This document shows, one piece after another, positions 1-8,643 of a stretch of DNA of 64,000 nucleotides. The position numbers and the translations under genes are program-made. The notes under the pieces are model-generated. The model ran no database searches, had not been told where the DNA came from, and saw nothing but the letters and a program-made list of their open reading frames with translations. Within the stretch, counting starts at the first letter, position 1. Every line of letters begins with the position of its first letter. This DNA comes from Martinezella tropici (GTDB lineage: Bacteria > Pseudomonadota > Alphaproteobacteria > Rhizobiales > Rhizobiaceae): the NCBI GenBank assembly GCA_000799755.1, contig JUHI01000001.1, forward strand, positions 62,001 through 126,000, given 5' to 3'.

Positions 1-7
1 ATAAAAC

Positions 8-94
8 TTACATCGCCATCATGATGAGGGAAAAGCTGGCAACGAACATCACGATGGAGGTGAATGCTGCAACGTCTCGAATGATATCGGTCAT
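8..94 (-). CDS. 28-residue membrane peptide, candidate SOS-induced (SidA-like by setting)
   Basis: The minus strand encodes a 28-residue peptide starting MTDIIRDVAAF and ending in TAA. After about ten residues it is a single hydrophobic helix (FTSIVMFVASFSLIMMAM), so it should sit in the inner membrane. An AAGGAG ribosome binding site lies 7 bases before the ATG. A perfect direct repeat GTTC-N7-GTTC, the LexA operator type of alphaproteobacteria, lies 33 bases upstream. Size, membrane helix and apparent LexA control match SidA, the 29-residue SOS-induced division inhibitor of Caulobacter. I compare size and setting only, because I cannot align the two. It could also be a TisB-like membrane toxin or a small structural peptide. 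Confidence 0.72.
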   Translation of the reverse strand: MTDIIRDVAAFTSIVMFVASFSLIMMAM

Positions 95-127
95 TTACGC
101 GCTCCTTACTCGTTATGTTTCTTTTTT

Positions 128-142
128 GTTCCATTTTTGTTC
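128..142. promoter_or_regulatory. LexA-type operator (SOS box)
   Basis: GTTCCATTTTTGTTC is a perfect GTTC-N7-GTTC direct repeat (GAAC-N7-GAAC on the other strand), the alphaproteobacterial LexA site. A TTGACT element at 151-146 on the minus strand lies just upstream, so the box would fall in the promoter spacer of the 28-residue peptide gene. The plus-strand gene at 247 is over 100 bases away and is a less likely target. Confidence 0.65.
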
Positions 143-246
143 GAGAGTCAATAGAAGCATCAATAAATTTCATCACCCGGTTTTTCGGCCCTCGGATGGA
201 CGCTGGAACGGCCCGACGCTATTGAGATGCGAACAGGGAGATCACG

Positions 247-840
247 ATGAAAACACTTGCCTGCGCTCTCATTCTTCTTTCAGCTGCAACCGCCGCTCAT
301 GCCGAGGACGCGGTCGCGTCCGGCCGCATCATCGATGCCGCCATCGGCGACTGGAACAAGGACGGCAAGCCGGATCTCGCGCTTCTGGTAGCGCCCGCCC
401 CGGGCGATGACGCCGACAATCCCATCGGCGTCTACATCTATCTGCGCGACGACGAACATTCCCTGCTGAAGCTGGCCGTCAGCGCTCCGCATAAGATATG
501 GGGCAGTGTCGAGCCCGGCGGTGTCGTCGGCCAGGAGCCGTCAATCTCGGCGCTGCCGAACGGTTCGATCGCGATCACCTCGCAGAATGACAGCATCGGT
601 CGCGATCGCTGGGAGCAGACGTTGACGCTTGCCTATCGCAACAACAATTTCGTGGTGGCCGGCTACACCTATGAGTCCCGCGATACGCTCGAACCGGAGA
701 GCAGTCATAGCTGCGACTACAACGTGCTGACCGGCAAGGTGACGAAGGACGGCAAGACGTTGAAGGCGGATGCCAGAACCGTCAGCATCCAGGATTGGCA
801 GGACGATATCGGCCAGAAAGCCTGCGGAAACGACCAGTAA
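247..840 (+). CDS. Secreted hypothetical protein with an FG-GAP/VCBS-like motif
   Basis: The 197-residue product begins with a clear signal peptide (MKTLACALILLSAATAAHA, likely cleaved before ED), so it should be periplasmic or secreted. Right after it comes DAAIGDWNKDGKPDLALLV, a D-x-N-x-D-G-x-x-D calcium-loop motif of the kind found in FG-GAP/VCBS repeats, here as one copy. The rest is moderately polar with no other motif I recognise. An AGGGAG ribosome binding site precedes the ATG. The neighbours do not reveal a function, and nothing shows that it shares a transcript with the DUF5680 gene 79 bases downstream. Confidence 0.8.
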   Translation: MKTLACALILLSAATAAHAEDAVASGRIIDAAIGDWNKDGKPDLALLVAPAPGDDADNPIGVYIYLRDDEHSLLKLAVSAPHKIWGSVEPGGVVGQEPSISALPNGSIAITSQNDSIGRDRWEQTLTLAYRNNNFVVAGYTYESRDTLEPESSHSCDYNVLTGKVTKDGKTLKADARTVSIQDWQDDIGQKACGNDQ

Positions 841-848
841 CCACGAAT

Positions 849-863
849 GTTCTCTTTTTGTTC
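849..863 (+). promoter_or_regulatory. LexA-type operator (SOS box) before the DUF5680 gene
   Basis: GTTCTCTTTTTGTTC is a perfect GTTC-N7-GTTC repeat. It ends 56 bases before the ATG at 920. A TTTACA element starts directly after it at 864, with CATCAT 17 bases further on, a plausible promoter partly covered by the box. Two such boxes within 735 bases of this A/T-poor genome are unlikely to be chance. Confidence 0.6.
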
Positions 864-919
864 TTTACAAAAACTCCGCTCGATGACATCATGACTGCTC
901 ACCAAAACTGGAGAGGGTC

Positions 920-1387
920 ATGCCGGATCTTGCCGAGCTGAACGATTTCATTGTCATCGCCAAGGCGGAGACCTATGTCGGCGACGGCGAGAGGCTACCG
1001 TCCTGTCGCAGCGGTTCTCATGACATTGGCTATGCGAGCGGCCGCTGGCGCTATCTCGACAGCTATTTCGGCGGCACGGATTTCGCCGGCCAGGAACTTG
1101 TCTGGTGCGACGGCGAGCCGGTATGGGCCATGAATTATTTTGGCCATATTATCGAGCCCGATCTGATCGACGGAACGCGCGCCGGCATCGTCATCAAGGC
1201 GGCGCTGCTGCGCCTCTATCAGGATGAACGACGCTTTCTCGGCGGCTTCGAGCTCGAACATTCATTCGGCCGCTATGTCGACCAAAGCACGGGAGCCTGC
1301 GACCATTTCACCGGCCATGAGGCCATCATGGTGAAAGGGCGCAAGGCCTACGAACTGGATTATCGCGGCGGTCTGATCGTTCCCTAA
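920..1387 (+). CDS. DUF5680 domain protein, possibly SOS-regulated
   Basis: The 155-residue product matches DUF5680 over nearly its whole length, as I remember the family: AKAETYVGDG near residue 15, SGSHDIGYASGRWRYLDSYFGG near 31-50, GEPVWAMNYFG near 65-75 and the FTGHEAI/YELDYRGG end. The domain occurs alone or at the C-terminus of XRE-type regulators; here there is no helix-turn-helix. Its biochemical role is unknown. GGAGAGG lies 4 bases before the ATG. The LexA-type box upstream suggests DNA-damage control. The gene converges on lolD with only 7 bases between the stops and no visible terminator. Confidence 0.82.
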   Translation: MPDLAELNDFIVIAKAETYVGDGERLPSCRSGSHDIGYASGRWRYLDSYFGGTDFAGQELVWCDGEPVWAMNYFGHIIEPDLIDGTRAGIVIKAALLRLYQDERRFLGGFELEHSFGRYVDQSTGACDHFTGHEAIMVKGRKAYELDYRGGLIVP

Positions 1388-1394
1388 CAGACAA

Positions 1395-2078
1395 TCAAAC
1401 TTCGACGACCTGGCCTTCGCTCAACGTGACGCGGCGATCCATGCGGGCGGCAAGCTCATGATTGTGCGTGGCGATCAGTGCCGCAAGACCTGACTGACGC
1501 ACCAGGGCTTCCAGCGCATCGAAGACGTAGTGAGCCGTATCCGGATCGAGGTTGCCGGTGGGTTCGTCGGCGAGCAGCACGAGAGGCGCATTGGCGACGG
1601 CGCGGGCAATCGCGACACGCTGCTGTTCGCCGCCGGACAACTCGGCCGGGCGATGGTCGCCACGATGGCCGATGCGCATATAGTCGAGGAGCTGGGCTGC
1701 ACGCGCGCTTGCGTCCTTGCGCGAAAGGCCGGAAATGAGCTGCGGCATCATGATGTTCTCGAGCGCCGAGAACTCCGGCAGCAGATGGTGGAACTGATAG
1801 ACGAAGCCGATCTCGCTGCGGCGCACCGCCGTCCGCTTGTCGTCGGACAGGGCTTCACAGGCTTGACCGTTGACGAGGACTTCACCGCCATCGGGATGCT
1901 CGAGCAGTCCCGCGACATGCAGAAGCGTCGACTTGCCCGTGCCCGATGGAGCGACAAGCGCGACCATCTCGCCGCTTCGCAGGGTGAAATCGGCGCCCTT
2001 CAGGATCGACAGGCGCGTCTCTCCCTGCCCGTAATGACGCTCCACGCCAGAGAGCTGGAGAACGACGTTGCGTTTCAT
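1395..2078 (-). CDS. lolD: Lipoprotein-releasing ABC transporter ATPase LolD
   Basis: This is the ATPase subunit of the Lol complex, which extracts outer-membrane lipoproteins from the inner membrane and passes them to LolA. The 227 residues carry Walker [10 protein letters not shown] (43-51), Q-loop Gln95, signature LSGGEQQR (147-154), Walker B VLLADEP (167-173) and the H-loop His205. The reading frame stays open upstream to 2279, but that part overlaps the permease gene. [16 protein letters not shown] at 2078 is the family-typical start, 14 bases after the permease stop. The permease-ATPase order supports one transcript with the gene upstream. Confidence 0.95.
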   Translation of the reverse strand: MKRNVVLQLSGVERHYGQGETRLSILKGADFTLRSGEMVALVAPSGTGKSTLLHVAGLLEHPDGGEVLVNGQACEALSDDKRTAVRRSEIGFVYQFHHLLPEFSALENIMMPQLISGLSRKDASARAAQLLDYMRIGHRGDHRPAELSGGEQQRVAIARAVANAPLVLLADEPTGNLDPDTAHYVFDALEALVRQSGLAALIATHNHELAARMDRRVTLSEGQVVEV

Positions 2079-2092
2079 CAAATGCGGTTTCC

Positions 2093-3403
2093 TTATTCGT
2101 AGCGCAGCGCCTGCACCGGATCGAGCCGCGAGGCACGCCAGGCCGGAAATATGGTCGCAAGGAAGGACAGCGTGAGCGCCATCACGATGACGGAGACGGT
2201 TTCGCTGACATTCATCTGGGCCGGCAATTTGCTGAGGAAGTAGACCTCCGGATTGAAGATCACCGTGCCCGAGATCCACGAGAAGAACTGGCGGATCGAT
2301 TCGATATTCAGGCAGACCACAACCCCGAGGATCACGCCTGCAAGCGTGCCGACGACACCGATCGCCGCGCCCGTCATGAAGAAGATGCGCATGATCGCGC
2401 CCGAGGTCGCACCCATGGTGCGAAGGATGGCGATATCGCTACCCTTGTCCTTCACCAGCATGATCAGGCCCGAAATGATATTGAGCGCGGCGACGAGGAC
2501 GATCAGCGTCAGGATCATGAACATCGTGTTGCGCTCGACCTGCAGAGCCGAGAAGAAGGTGGCGTTGACCTGCCGCCAATCGGTCAGGAAGATCTGCCGC
2601 CCGGCCGCCTCCTCGATCTTCGGCCTGAGTTCGTCGACATCATCCGGATTGGTGATGAAAAGCTCTATCTTCTCAACGATGCCCTGGACGTTGAAAAAGA
2701 GCTGCGCTTCCTCGAGCGGCATGAAGACGACGGAGGAATCATATTCCGACATGCCGACCTGAAAGAGGCCCGATATCGTATAGGCCTTGACGCGCGGATT
2801 GACGCCGAAAGGCGTGACGTCGCCATCGGGTGCAGTGAGTGTAATCTGGTCGCCGACGGTCAGGCCCAGTTGCTGCGCCAGACGGCTACCGACCAGCACG
2901 CCCTGCCCCGATGCGAAGCCGACCATGTCGCCGGAAATGATATGATCGGAAACAGATTTGAGCTTGGTCAGATCTTCCGCGCGGATGCCGCGCACCAAAG
3001 CACCGGTGCCGGAGCCGCCGCGGCCGGAGGCGAGCGTTTCGCCCTCGACCAACGGCAAAGCCATGGTCACGCCGGGCACTGCGGAAAATTTCTTCGCCAG
3101 CTCGGCATAATCGTTCAGCGGCGAATCGATCGGCTGCACGACGACATGGCCGTTGAAGCCGAGGATCTGCTTGAAGAGCTCGGCCCGGAAGCCGTTCATG
3201 ACCGCCATAACGATGATGAGGGCCGCGACACCGAGCATGATGCCGATCAGTGAGAAACCGGCGATGACCGAGATCGAGGCTTCCTTGCGCCGGGAGCGGA
3301 GATAGCGCCAAGCGACAAGCCGCTCGAATCCGGAAAAAGGACGAGACGATGGGCCGGCCTTGAACGAATTTTCCTGCTGTTCCACTGCCGCGCTCACCGC
3401 CAT
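2093..3403 (-). CDS. lolC: Lipoprotein-releasing system permease, LolC/LolE family
   Basis: The 436-residue membrane subunit pairs with LolD. One helix lies near residues 43-71 ([20 protein letters not shown]), followed by a periplasmic MacB-like domain to about 290 and three C-terminal helices near 290-320, 340-370 and 400-425. It ends in the FtsX-family tail [11 protein letters not shown]. Alphaproteobacteria usually carry one LolC/E hybrid (LolF) rather than separate LolC and LolE, and only one permease gene is present here, so lolC is a family label. proS lies 26 bases upstream on the same strand, so the three genes may be cotranscribed. Confidence 0.93.
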   Translation of the reverse strand: MAVSAAVEQQENSFKAGPSSRPFSGFERLVAWRYLRSRRKEASISVIAGFSLIGIMLGVAALIIVMAVMNGFRAELFKQILGFNGHVVVQPIDSPLNDYAELAKKFSAVPGVTMALPLVEGETLASGRGGSGTGALVRGIRAEDLTKLKSVSDHIISGDMVGFASGQGVLVGSRLAQQLGLTVGDQITLTAPDGDVTPFGVNPRVKAYTISGLFQVGMSEYDSSVVFMPLEEAQLFFNVQGIVEKIELFITNPDDVDELRPKIEEAAGRQIFLTDWRQVNATFFSALQVERNTMFMILTLIVLVAALNIISGLIMLVKDKGSDIAILRTMGATSGAIMRIFFMTGAAIGVVGTLAGVILGVVVCLNIESIRQFFSWISGTVIFNPEVYFLSKLPAQMNVSETVSVIVMALTLSFLATIFPAWRASRLDPVQALRYE

Positions 3404-3429
3404 TCGCCTTCCATCCTATCTATCGTCAA

Positions 3430-4752
3430 TCAGCCCGCCAGCCGGTTGATTGCAGCCTCGACCGTCATCGTCTCGCGAGCGCCGGTCTTTCGATCCTTCA
3501 CTTCCACCTCGCCGCCCGCGATCGAACGCGGACCGACGATGATCTGGACGGGAACGCCGATCAGATCGGCCGTCGCGAACTTCGTTCCGGCCCGCTCGTC
3601 GCGGTCGTCGTACAGCACGTCCTTGCCAGCCTTCGAGAGCGCGGCATAAACCGCCTCGCAAGCCTCGTCGCACGCCTGATCGCCGGCTTTCATATTGATC
3701 ACCACGACGTCAAACGGCGCGACCGAAGCCGGCCAGATGATTCCGTTCTCGTCATGCGATGCTTCGATGATGGCGGGAACAAGGCGTGTCGGGCCGATAC
3801 CGTAAGATCCCATGTGGACAGCGTGTTCCTTGCCGTCCGGACCCTGCACCTTAGCGCCCATCGGCTCGGAATATTTCGTGCCGAAGTAGAAGATGTGACC
3901 GACCTCGATGCCGCGTGCGGACAGGCGTTCGCCCTCGGGGATGGCGTTGAAGGCGGCTTCGTCATGCATTTCCGACGTCGCGGCGTAGACCGAAGTCCAC
4001 TTGTCGAAGATAGCCTTCAAGCCGGCGACATCATCGAAATTCGTGTCTTCGCCGGGGATGCCGAAGTTGACGAAATCCTTGTGGCAGAAAACTTCCGACT
4101 CGCCGGTATCGGCAAGAATGATGAACTCGTGGCTGAGATTGCCGCCGATCGGGCCGGTATCGGCGCGCATGGGGATCGCTCTCAGACCGAGACGGTTGAA
4201 GGTGCGCAGATAGGCGGCAAACATCTTGTTGTAAGAATGAACAGCGCCTTCCTGCGTCAGATCGAAGGAATAGGCATCCTTCATCATGAATTCGCGCGAG
4301 CGCATCGTGCCGAAGCGCGGGCGGATCTCGTCGCGGAACTTCAACTGAATATGATAGAGGTTCAGCGGCAAGTCCTTGTAGGACTTGACGGAAGAGCGGA
4401 AGATATCGGTGACCATCTCCTCATTGGTCGGACCATAGAGCATCGGCCGGTCCTGCCGGTCCTTGATGCGCAGCATCTCCTTGCCATAGGCGTCATAGCG
4501 GCCGCTTTCCTGCCAGAGTTCGGCCGACTGTAGCGTCGGCATCGACAGCTCGATGGCGCCGGCGCGGTTCTGCTCTTCGCGGATGATCGCGTTGACCTTG
4601 TCGAGCACGCGCTTGCCCAGTGGCAGCCATGAATAGATGCCTTGCGACTGCTGCCGGATCATGCCGGTGCGCAGCATGAGCCGATGGGAAACGATTTCAG
4701 CCTCTTTAGGATTTTCCTTCAGAATGGGCATGAAGTAACGAGACAGACGCAT
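3430..4752 (-). CDS. proS: Prolyl-tRNA synthetase, short alphaproteobacterial type
   Basis: The enzyme charges tRNA-Pro with proline. At 440 residues it is the short bacterial form. The class II motif 2 region ([20 protein letters not shown], about 145-165) is followed without a roughly 180-residue insertion by motif 3 ([14 protein letters not shown]), so the INS editing domain of E. coli ProRS is absent and Ala-tRNA-Pro editing must come from a separate protein. The C-terminal 100 residues form the anticodon-binding domain. The start [19 protein letters not shown] is family-typical. The 625-base region upstream also holds a candidate small RNA. Confidence 0.96.
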   Translation of the reverse strand: MRLSRYFMPILKENPKEAEIVSHRLMLRTGMIRQQSQGIYSWLPLGKRVLDKVNAIIREEQNRAGAIELSMPTLQSAELWQESGRYDAYGKEMLRIKDRQDRPMLYGPTNEEMVTDIFRSSVKSYKDLPLNLYHIQLKFRDEIRPRFGTMRSREFMMKDAYSFDLTQEGAVHSYNKMFAAYLRTFNRLGLRAIPMRADTGPIGGNLSHEFIILADTGESEVFCHKDFVNFGIPGEDTNFDDVAGLKAIFDKWTSVYAATSEMHDEAAFNAIPEGERLSARGIEVGHIFYFGTKYSEPMGAKVQGPDGKEHAVHMGSYGIGPTRLVPAIIEASHDENGIIWPASVAPFDVVVINMKAGDQACDEACEAVYAALSKAGKDVLYDDRDERAGTKFATADLIGVPVQIIVGPRSIAGGEVEVKDRKTGARETMTVEAAINRLAG

Positions 4753-5041
4753 GACGCTTGTTCCAGATGGTTTGACCTTCCGCTCCTGGCGGAATCGTTA
4801 GCAAATTATGTACTGGAGGCAGTTCATAACTGCTTCGGCGCAGGAAGGAAACCCGCATTCTTCAACAGAAGAATTTGACAAAAGCCCGAGAATACAAGGG
4901 ATAGAGCCCATTTTCGATGTTTCGAAAAAGCGCACGTTTATAAGGATTTACGACGAAAATCCGTCGACAGAAAAATTCTGCGCGACTGTAGCAAAAAAGC
5001 AAAAAAAAGGATGACAAAGCTCAATCTTTGAGCTAATTTTA

Positions 5042-5190
5042 GCTCACAAAAGAGGCAGGAAGGCTAATTCTTGCTGTTTCGCGGTCAAGTCTTGGGAGGA
5101 TCAGATCTTAGGCGCGCTCGCTCGCTGCCCCGGTAACGGATAAGGATCACGCGATACTTTAAAACAAGGCTTATAGCCTTGTTTTTTTTT
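5042..5190 (+). ncRNA. Candidate trans-acting small RNA between proS and the DUF1467 gene (alpha-r9 type?)
   Basis: This 625-base gap has no convincing ORF but ends on the plus strand in a textbook intrinsic terminator (5161-5190). Just upstream are a GGGAGGA motif (5095-5101) and a GC-rich structured stretch (5111-5135). I recall that the rhizobial sRNA SmrC9 (alpha-r9 family, about 149 nt) was described next to proS in Sinorhizobium meliloti; position, size and terminator fit, but I could not compare sequences. The 5' end is set by that remembered length, not by a promoter I can see. Confidence 0.45.
5161..5190 (+). terminator. Intrinsic terminator with a nine-base T run
   Basis: AACAAGGC-TTATA-GCCTTGTT forms an 8-bp stem ending in an uninterrupted T run. 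On the minus strand the T run is only four bases, so the terminator acts on plus-strand transcription. No protein gene on that strand lies just upstream. Confidence 0.85.
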
Positions 5191-5332
5191 GCTTTCTCAG
5201 CCCCACTTCAATCAATCGTCTTCCGGCTCGCATTGAACACTTGGTTCATGCATCTGCCGAAATAATATACACAAGCTGTAAATTATTTGCTCCAGCCTCA
5301 TGACAGGCGTGTGACGAATTGATGGCGATTGC

Positions 5333-5357
5333 AAGGCGCGCAGTCTTCCCGCGCCTT
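5333..5357 (-). terminator. Hairpin after the DUF1467 gene, possible 3' end of the nuo transcript
   Basis: AAGGCGCG and CGCGCCTT form a perfect 8-bp stem around a 9-base loop, starting 20 bases past the DUF1467 stop on the minus strand. There is no T run after it, so it may be a processing or stability element rather than an intrinsic terminator. Confidence 0.35.
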
Positions 5358-5377
5358 CACTCCACTATTTCCAAGGA

Positions 5378-5653
5378 TCACTTGTAGTTCGGAACGATCT
5401 GGGGAATGGAATCTATGCTCAGCCCGAAATAACGCGAAGCGACATACCAGGCTCCATAGATCAGAGCCGACACCAGCGTTGTCACAAGAACCACCCGCCA
5501 GCCACGAAATTTCGTCGGCGCGCTTTCGACAGTGCCAAGGATCACATGCTCATCTTCGGCCTGGGTTCTGAGCCCAAACGGCAGCACGGCAAAAAGCGTA
5601 ATCCACCAGATGACGAAATAAACGGCGAAACCGGCGGCGATCTGCTGTGCCAT
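5378..5653 (-). CDS. DUF1467 family small membrane protein
   Basis: The 91-residue product has two hydrophobic segments, near residues 8-27 (GFAVYFVIWWITLFAVLPFG) and 53-72 (VVLVTTLVSALIYGAWYVAS), joined by a polar loop of about 25 residues. This fits the alphaproteobacterial DUF1467 family, whose role is unknown. It is the last gene of the long minus-strand series nuoA-N, birA, rnj, mce, 98 bases after mce. A hairpin follows the stop. Confidence 0.85.
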   Translation of the reverse strand: MAQQIAAGFAVYFVIWWITLFAVLPFGLRTQAEDEHVILGTVESAPTKFRGWRVVLVTTLVSALIYGAWYVASRYFGLSIDSIPQIVPNYK

Positions 5654-5751
5654 TATGCTCCCTTCGAGACGACTTCATCGCCTCTTCCTCTTCCAAGCTG
5701 CTTATAGGGGCAAAGCAGTCCGCTTTCAAAGCACCAATCAGCGTTTTAATG

Positions 5752-6156
5752 TCACACTTGCTCAAGCTCAATGAGCGTGCCGAAGAAATCCTTCGGGTGC
5801 AGGAAGAGCACCGGCTTGCCATGCGCACCGATCTTCGGCTCGCCATTGCCAAGAACACGAGCACCCTTGGCGACGAGCTGATCGCGCGCCGCGAGGATGT
5901 CCGCAACCTCGTAGCAGATGTGGTGCATGCCGCCATCCGGGTTCTTGGTGAGGAAGGAGGCAATGGGCGAGCTTTCACCGAGCGGTTCAAGCAGCTCGAC
6001 CTTGGTATTCGGTAGCTCGACGAAAACGACGGTGACGCCGTGCTCCGGCAATGCCTGCTGGGCGGATACCGTGGCGCCGAGCGTCTCGCGATAGGTTCTG
6101 GAAGCCATGGCAATATCGGGAACGGCGATGGCGATATGATTGATGCGTCCCAACAC
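5752..6156 (-). CDS. mce: Methylmalonyl-CoA epimerase
   Basis: The enzyme interconverts (2S)- and (2R)-methylmalonyl-CoA between propionyl-CoA carboxylase and methylmalonyl-CoA mutase. The 134 residues form one glyoxalase/VOC domain: MLGRINHIAIAVPDI holds the first metal-binding His, then FVELPNTKVELLEPLGESSPI and GGMHHICYEVADI with the central His, and the ending FFGTLIELEQV holds the metal-binding Glu. It starts 31 bases after the rnj stop and is probably cotranscribed with it. Confidence 0.93.
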   Translation of the reverse strand: MLGRINHIAIAVPDIAMASRTYRETLGATVSAQQALPEHGVTVVFVELPNTKVELLEPLGESSPIASFLTKNPDGGMHHICYEVADILAARDQLVAKGARVLGNGEPKIGAHGKPVLFLHPKDFFGTLIELEQV

Positions 6157-6187
6157 GGCTCTCTCCTCCCCAATCCGACTGTCGAAC

Positions 6188-7861
6188 TCAGCCGCCTGTA
6201 CGGGTTACGAAGACCGTAACGAGAGGCTTCTTGCCCCAACCCTGGTTGGCGGCAGCGCGCACCGCACGGCGAACGGCCTCCTGCAGCATATTGAGATCCT
6301 TACGACGAGCGCGCGGAATGCTCTCGATGGCGCTGACGATGGCATCGAAGAGCGTGTCTTCCATCTCCTCGCCTTCATCATCATAGGCTGGCAGGCCGAT
6401 CGGCACGAGATCGGGATCGCCGACGATGTCGTAGCGAGCATCGAGGACCACGTTGACGGCGACGTGGCCGACATAGGAGAGCTTCTTGCGCTCGCCGATG
6501 CCCATCTCGTCGAAGTCGCCGATCAGAATGCCGTCCTTGAAGATGCGGCCATGCGGCGCTTCGCCGATCACTTCGACCGGACCCGGCGCGAGGCGCAAGA
6601 TATCGCCGTTGCGTACGCGCGGCACGGTGGAAATGCCGCTCTGTTCGGCCAGCTCCTTATGGGCGGTCAGGTGCGTCGCCTCCCCATGCACGGGCACGAC
6701 GGCCTTCGGGCGCGTCCACTCATACATCTTCTGCAGCTCGTTGCGCCTGGGGTGACCGGAGACATGCACCAGCGCTTCCGCGTCGGTGACGACATGCACA
6801 CCCTGTTCGATCAAGCCGTTCTTGATGTCCTGGATCGCCTTCTCGTTGCCGGGGATGGCGCGCGAGGAGAAGACGACAATATCGCCCGATGCCAATGCGA
6901 CATGGCGCATTTCGTCGCGGGCGAGCTTGGCAAGCGCCGCACGCGGCTCGCCCTGGCTGCCGGTCAGGATGACCACGACCTTGTCGCGCGGAATATAGCC
7001 ATATTCATCTTCGGCGATGAAAGGTTTGATGCCTTCCATGAGGCCGATATCGCGGGCGACATCGACCACGCGCTTGAGCGAGCTGCCGAGCAGCAGTATT
7101 TCGCGACCGGCCGCTTCGGCGGCCTCGGCAATGGTGCGGATGCGGCCGACATTCGACGAAAAGGTGGTGATCGCCACCCTGCCCTCGGCATCCTCGATGA
7201 TCTTGCGCAGGCTTTCGGAGACATCCTTTTCCGAAGGCGAGACGCCATCGCGCAGCGCATTGGTGGAATCGCACATCAACGCCAGCACGCCTTCTTCACC
7301 GAGCTGGCGGAAGCGGGTCTCGTCGGTCAGCGGACCGAGCGACGGCTCGTGATCGATCTTCCAGTCGCCGGTATGGACGACATTGCCGAGCGGCGTGCGG
7401 ATCATCAGCGACATCGGCTCGGGGATCGAATGGTTGACGGCGACGCCCTCGATCTCGAAGGGGCCGACATTGATGCGATCGCCGGCCTTGAACAGCGTAA
7501 CCGGGATTTCGCCCATCGACTTCTCATAATCGCGCTTGGCCTCGAGAAGGCCAGCGGTGAAGGCGGAAGCGTAGATCGGGACATTGAGACCCGGCCAGAG
7601 ATCGTTCAGCGCGCCGTAGTGATCTTCATGGGCATGGGTGATGATGATGCCCTTGAGGTTCTTGCGCTCCTTGGCGAGGAAACGGATGTCAGGCAAGACA
7701 AGATCGACGCCGGGCAGATCCGGTCCCGGGAAGGTGACGCCGCAGTCGACCATGATCCACTGGCGCTGCTCCGCCGGACCATATCCGTAGAGCGCGAGAT
7801 TCATGCCGATTTCGCCGACGCCGCCGAGAGGCAGAAACACCAGTTCATCTTGCTTCGCCAT
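6188..7861 (-). CDS. rnj: Ribonuclease J
   Basis: This is a metallo-beta-lactamase/beta-CASP ribonuclease with 5'-3' exonuclease activity (and endonuclease activity in some members), acting in mRNA decay and rRNA maturation. The 557 residues begin MAKQDELVFLPLGGVGEIGMN. The zinc site is THAHEDH (75-81), with the beta-CASP domain after it and SGHPRRNEL and VPVHGEATHL further on. The frame allows an earlier GTG (7876), but the ATG at 7861 has a spaced AGGGA site and the usual family N-terminus. The birA stop is 14 bases upstream. The position after nuoN and birA recurs in rhizobia. Confidence 0.94.
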   Translation of the reverse strand: MAKQDELVFLPLGGVGEIGMNLALYGYGPAEQRQWIMVDCGVTFPGPDLPGVDLVLPDIRFLAKERKNLKGIIITHAHEDHYGALNDLWPGLNVPIYASAFTAGLLEAKRDYEKSMGEIPVTLFKAGDRINVGPFEIEGVAVNHSIPEPMSLMIRTPLGNVVHTGDWKIDHEPSLGPLTDETRFRQLGEEGVLALMCDSTNALRDGVSPSEKDVSESLRKIIEDAEGRVAITTFSSNVGRIRTIAEAAEAAGREILLLGSSLKRVVDVARDIGLMEGIKPFIAEDEYGYIPRDKVVVILTGSQGEPRAALAKLARDEMRHVALASGDIVVFSSRAIPGNEKAIQDIKNGLIEQGVHVVTDAEALVHVSGHPRRNELQKMYEWTRPKAVVPVHGEATHLTAHKELAEQSGISTVPRVRNGDILRLAPGPVEVIGEAPHGRIFKDGILIGDFDEMGIGERKKLSYVGHVAVNVVLDARYDIVGDPDLVPIGLPAYDDEGEEMEDTLFDAIVSAIESIPRARRKDLNMLQEAVRRAVRAAANQGWGKKPLVTVFVTRTGG

Positions 7862-7875
7862 GTGGTCCCTACCCA

Positions 7876-8643
7876 TTACCTAAAGAAAACGTCGCCCGCC
7901 GCGATCGGCATGATCCTGCCGTCCTCGGTCTCGAGCATCAACAAGCCATTATCATCGATTCCGGAGAAATGGCCCAAAATCGAGCGATCCGGCAGGTTCA
8001 CCGTGATCTTTTCGCCGATGCCGCAAGCAAATTCGCGCCAACGCGCGGTGATCTCCCGAATGCCTTTGCCACGATTCCAGACATCGAGCGCGTCGGACAT
8101 GGCCGCATAGAGGTGAGCAAACAGCTCGTCCGGGGAGACCATCGAGCCCTGCTGCCTGAGGCAGGTGACGGGGTACATCGGATTATCAGGCATGACAGCA
8201 ATGTTGATGCCGATGCCGATGACGAGCGCATACCGGCCATCGGGCAAAGCCTCGCCTTCGATCAGGATGCCGCAGGTCTTCTTGCGGCCGATCAGGATAT
8301 CGTTCGGCCATTTGATCTCGGCCGGCTCGGCTGCAAGCGGCAACACCCCGCGAACGGCCCGATGAACGGCGACCGCGACCGCAAGCGGTAACGAACCGAG
8401 ACGGTCCATGGGAGCGGGATCGATCAGAAGGAGAGATGCGTAGAGATTGCCAGCTTCCGACACCCAGGGGCGTCCACGGCGACCACGTCCGCCTGTCTGG
8501 CGCTCTGCGGTCACCCAAAGGTTTCCCGGATCGCCGACGCGCGCGCGCTCAAGACACACGCTGTTCGTGGACGAGGTTTCCTGGAGGGCATCATGCCGGA
8601 AGTCGGCGAGCGACTTCCGGCTGTTCATGTCAGACGTCATCAA
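7876..8643 (-). CDS. birA: Biotin-[acetyl-CoA-carboxylase] ligase
   Basis: The protein activates biotin with ATP and attaches it to the biotin carrier protein of carboxylases. The ATP/biotin loop [10 protein letters not shown] lies at 51-60 and the motif [21 protein letters not shown] near 108-128, followed by the C-terminal SH3-like domain. At 255 residues it lacks the N-terminal DNA-binding domain of E. coli BirA, so it is a group I ligase and not a repressor. Its ATG overlaps the nuoN stop (ATGA), indicating translational coupling to the complex I operon. Confidence 0.93.
   Translation of the reverse strand: MMTSDMNSRKSLADFRHDALQETSSTNSVCLERARVGDPGNLWVTAERQTGGRGRRGRPWVSEAGNLYASLLLIDPAPMDRLGSLPLAVAVAVHRAVRGVLPLAAEPAEIKWPNDILIGRKKTCGILIEGEALPDGRYALVIGIGINIAVMPDNPMYPVTCLRQQGSMVSPDELFAHLYAAMSDALDVWNRGKGIREITARWREFACGIGEKITVNLPDRSILGHFSGIDDNGLLMLETEDGRIMPIAAGDVFFR

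Noticed and set aside
6140..8110. 656-codon open frame on the plus strand
   Set aside because: Antisense to rnj and birA, both certain genes; no ribosome site or domain.
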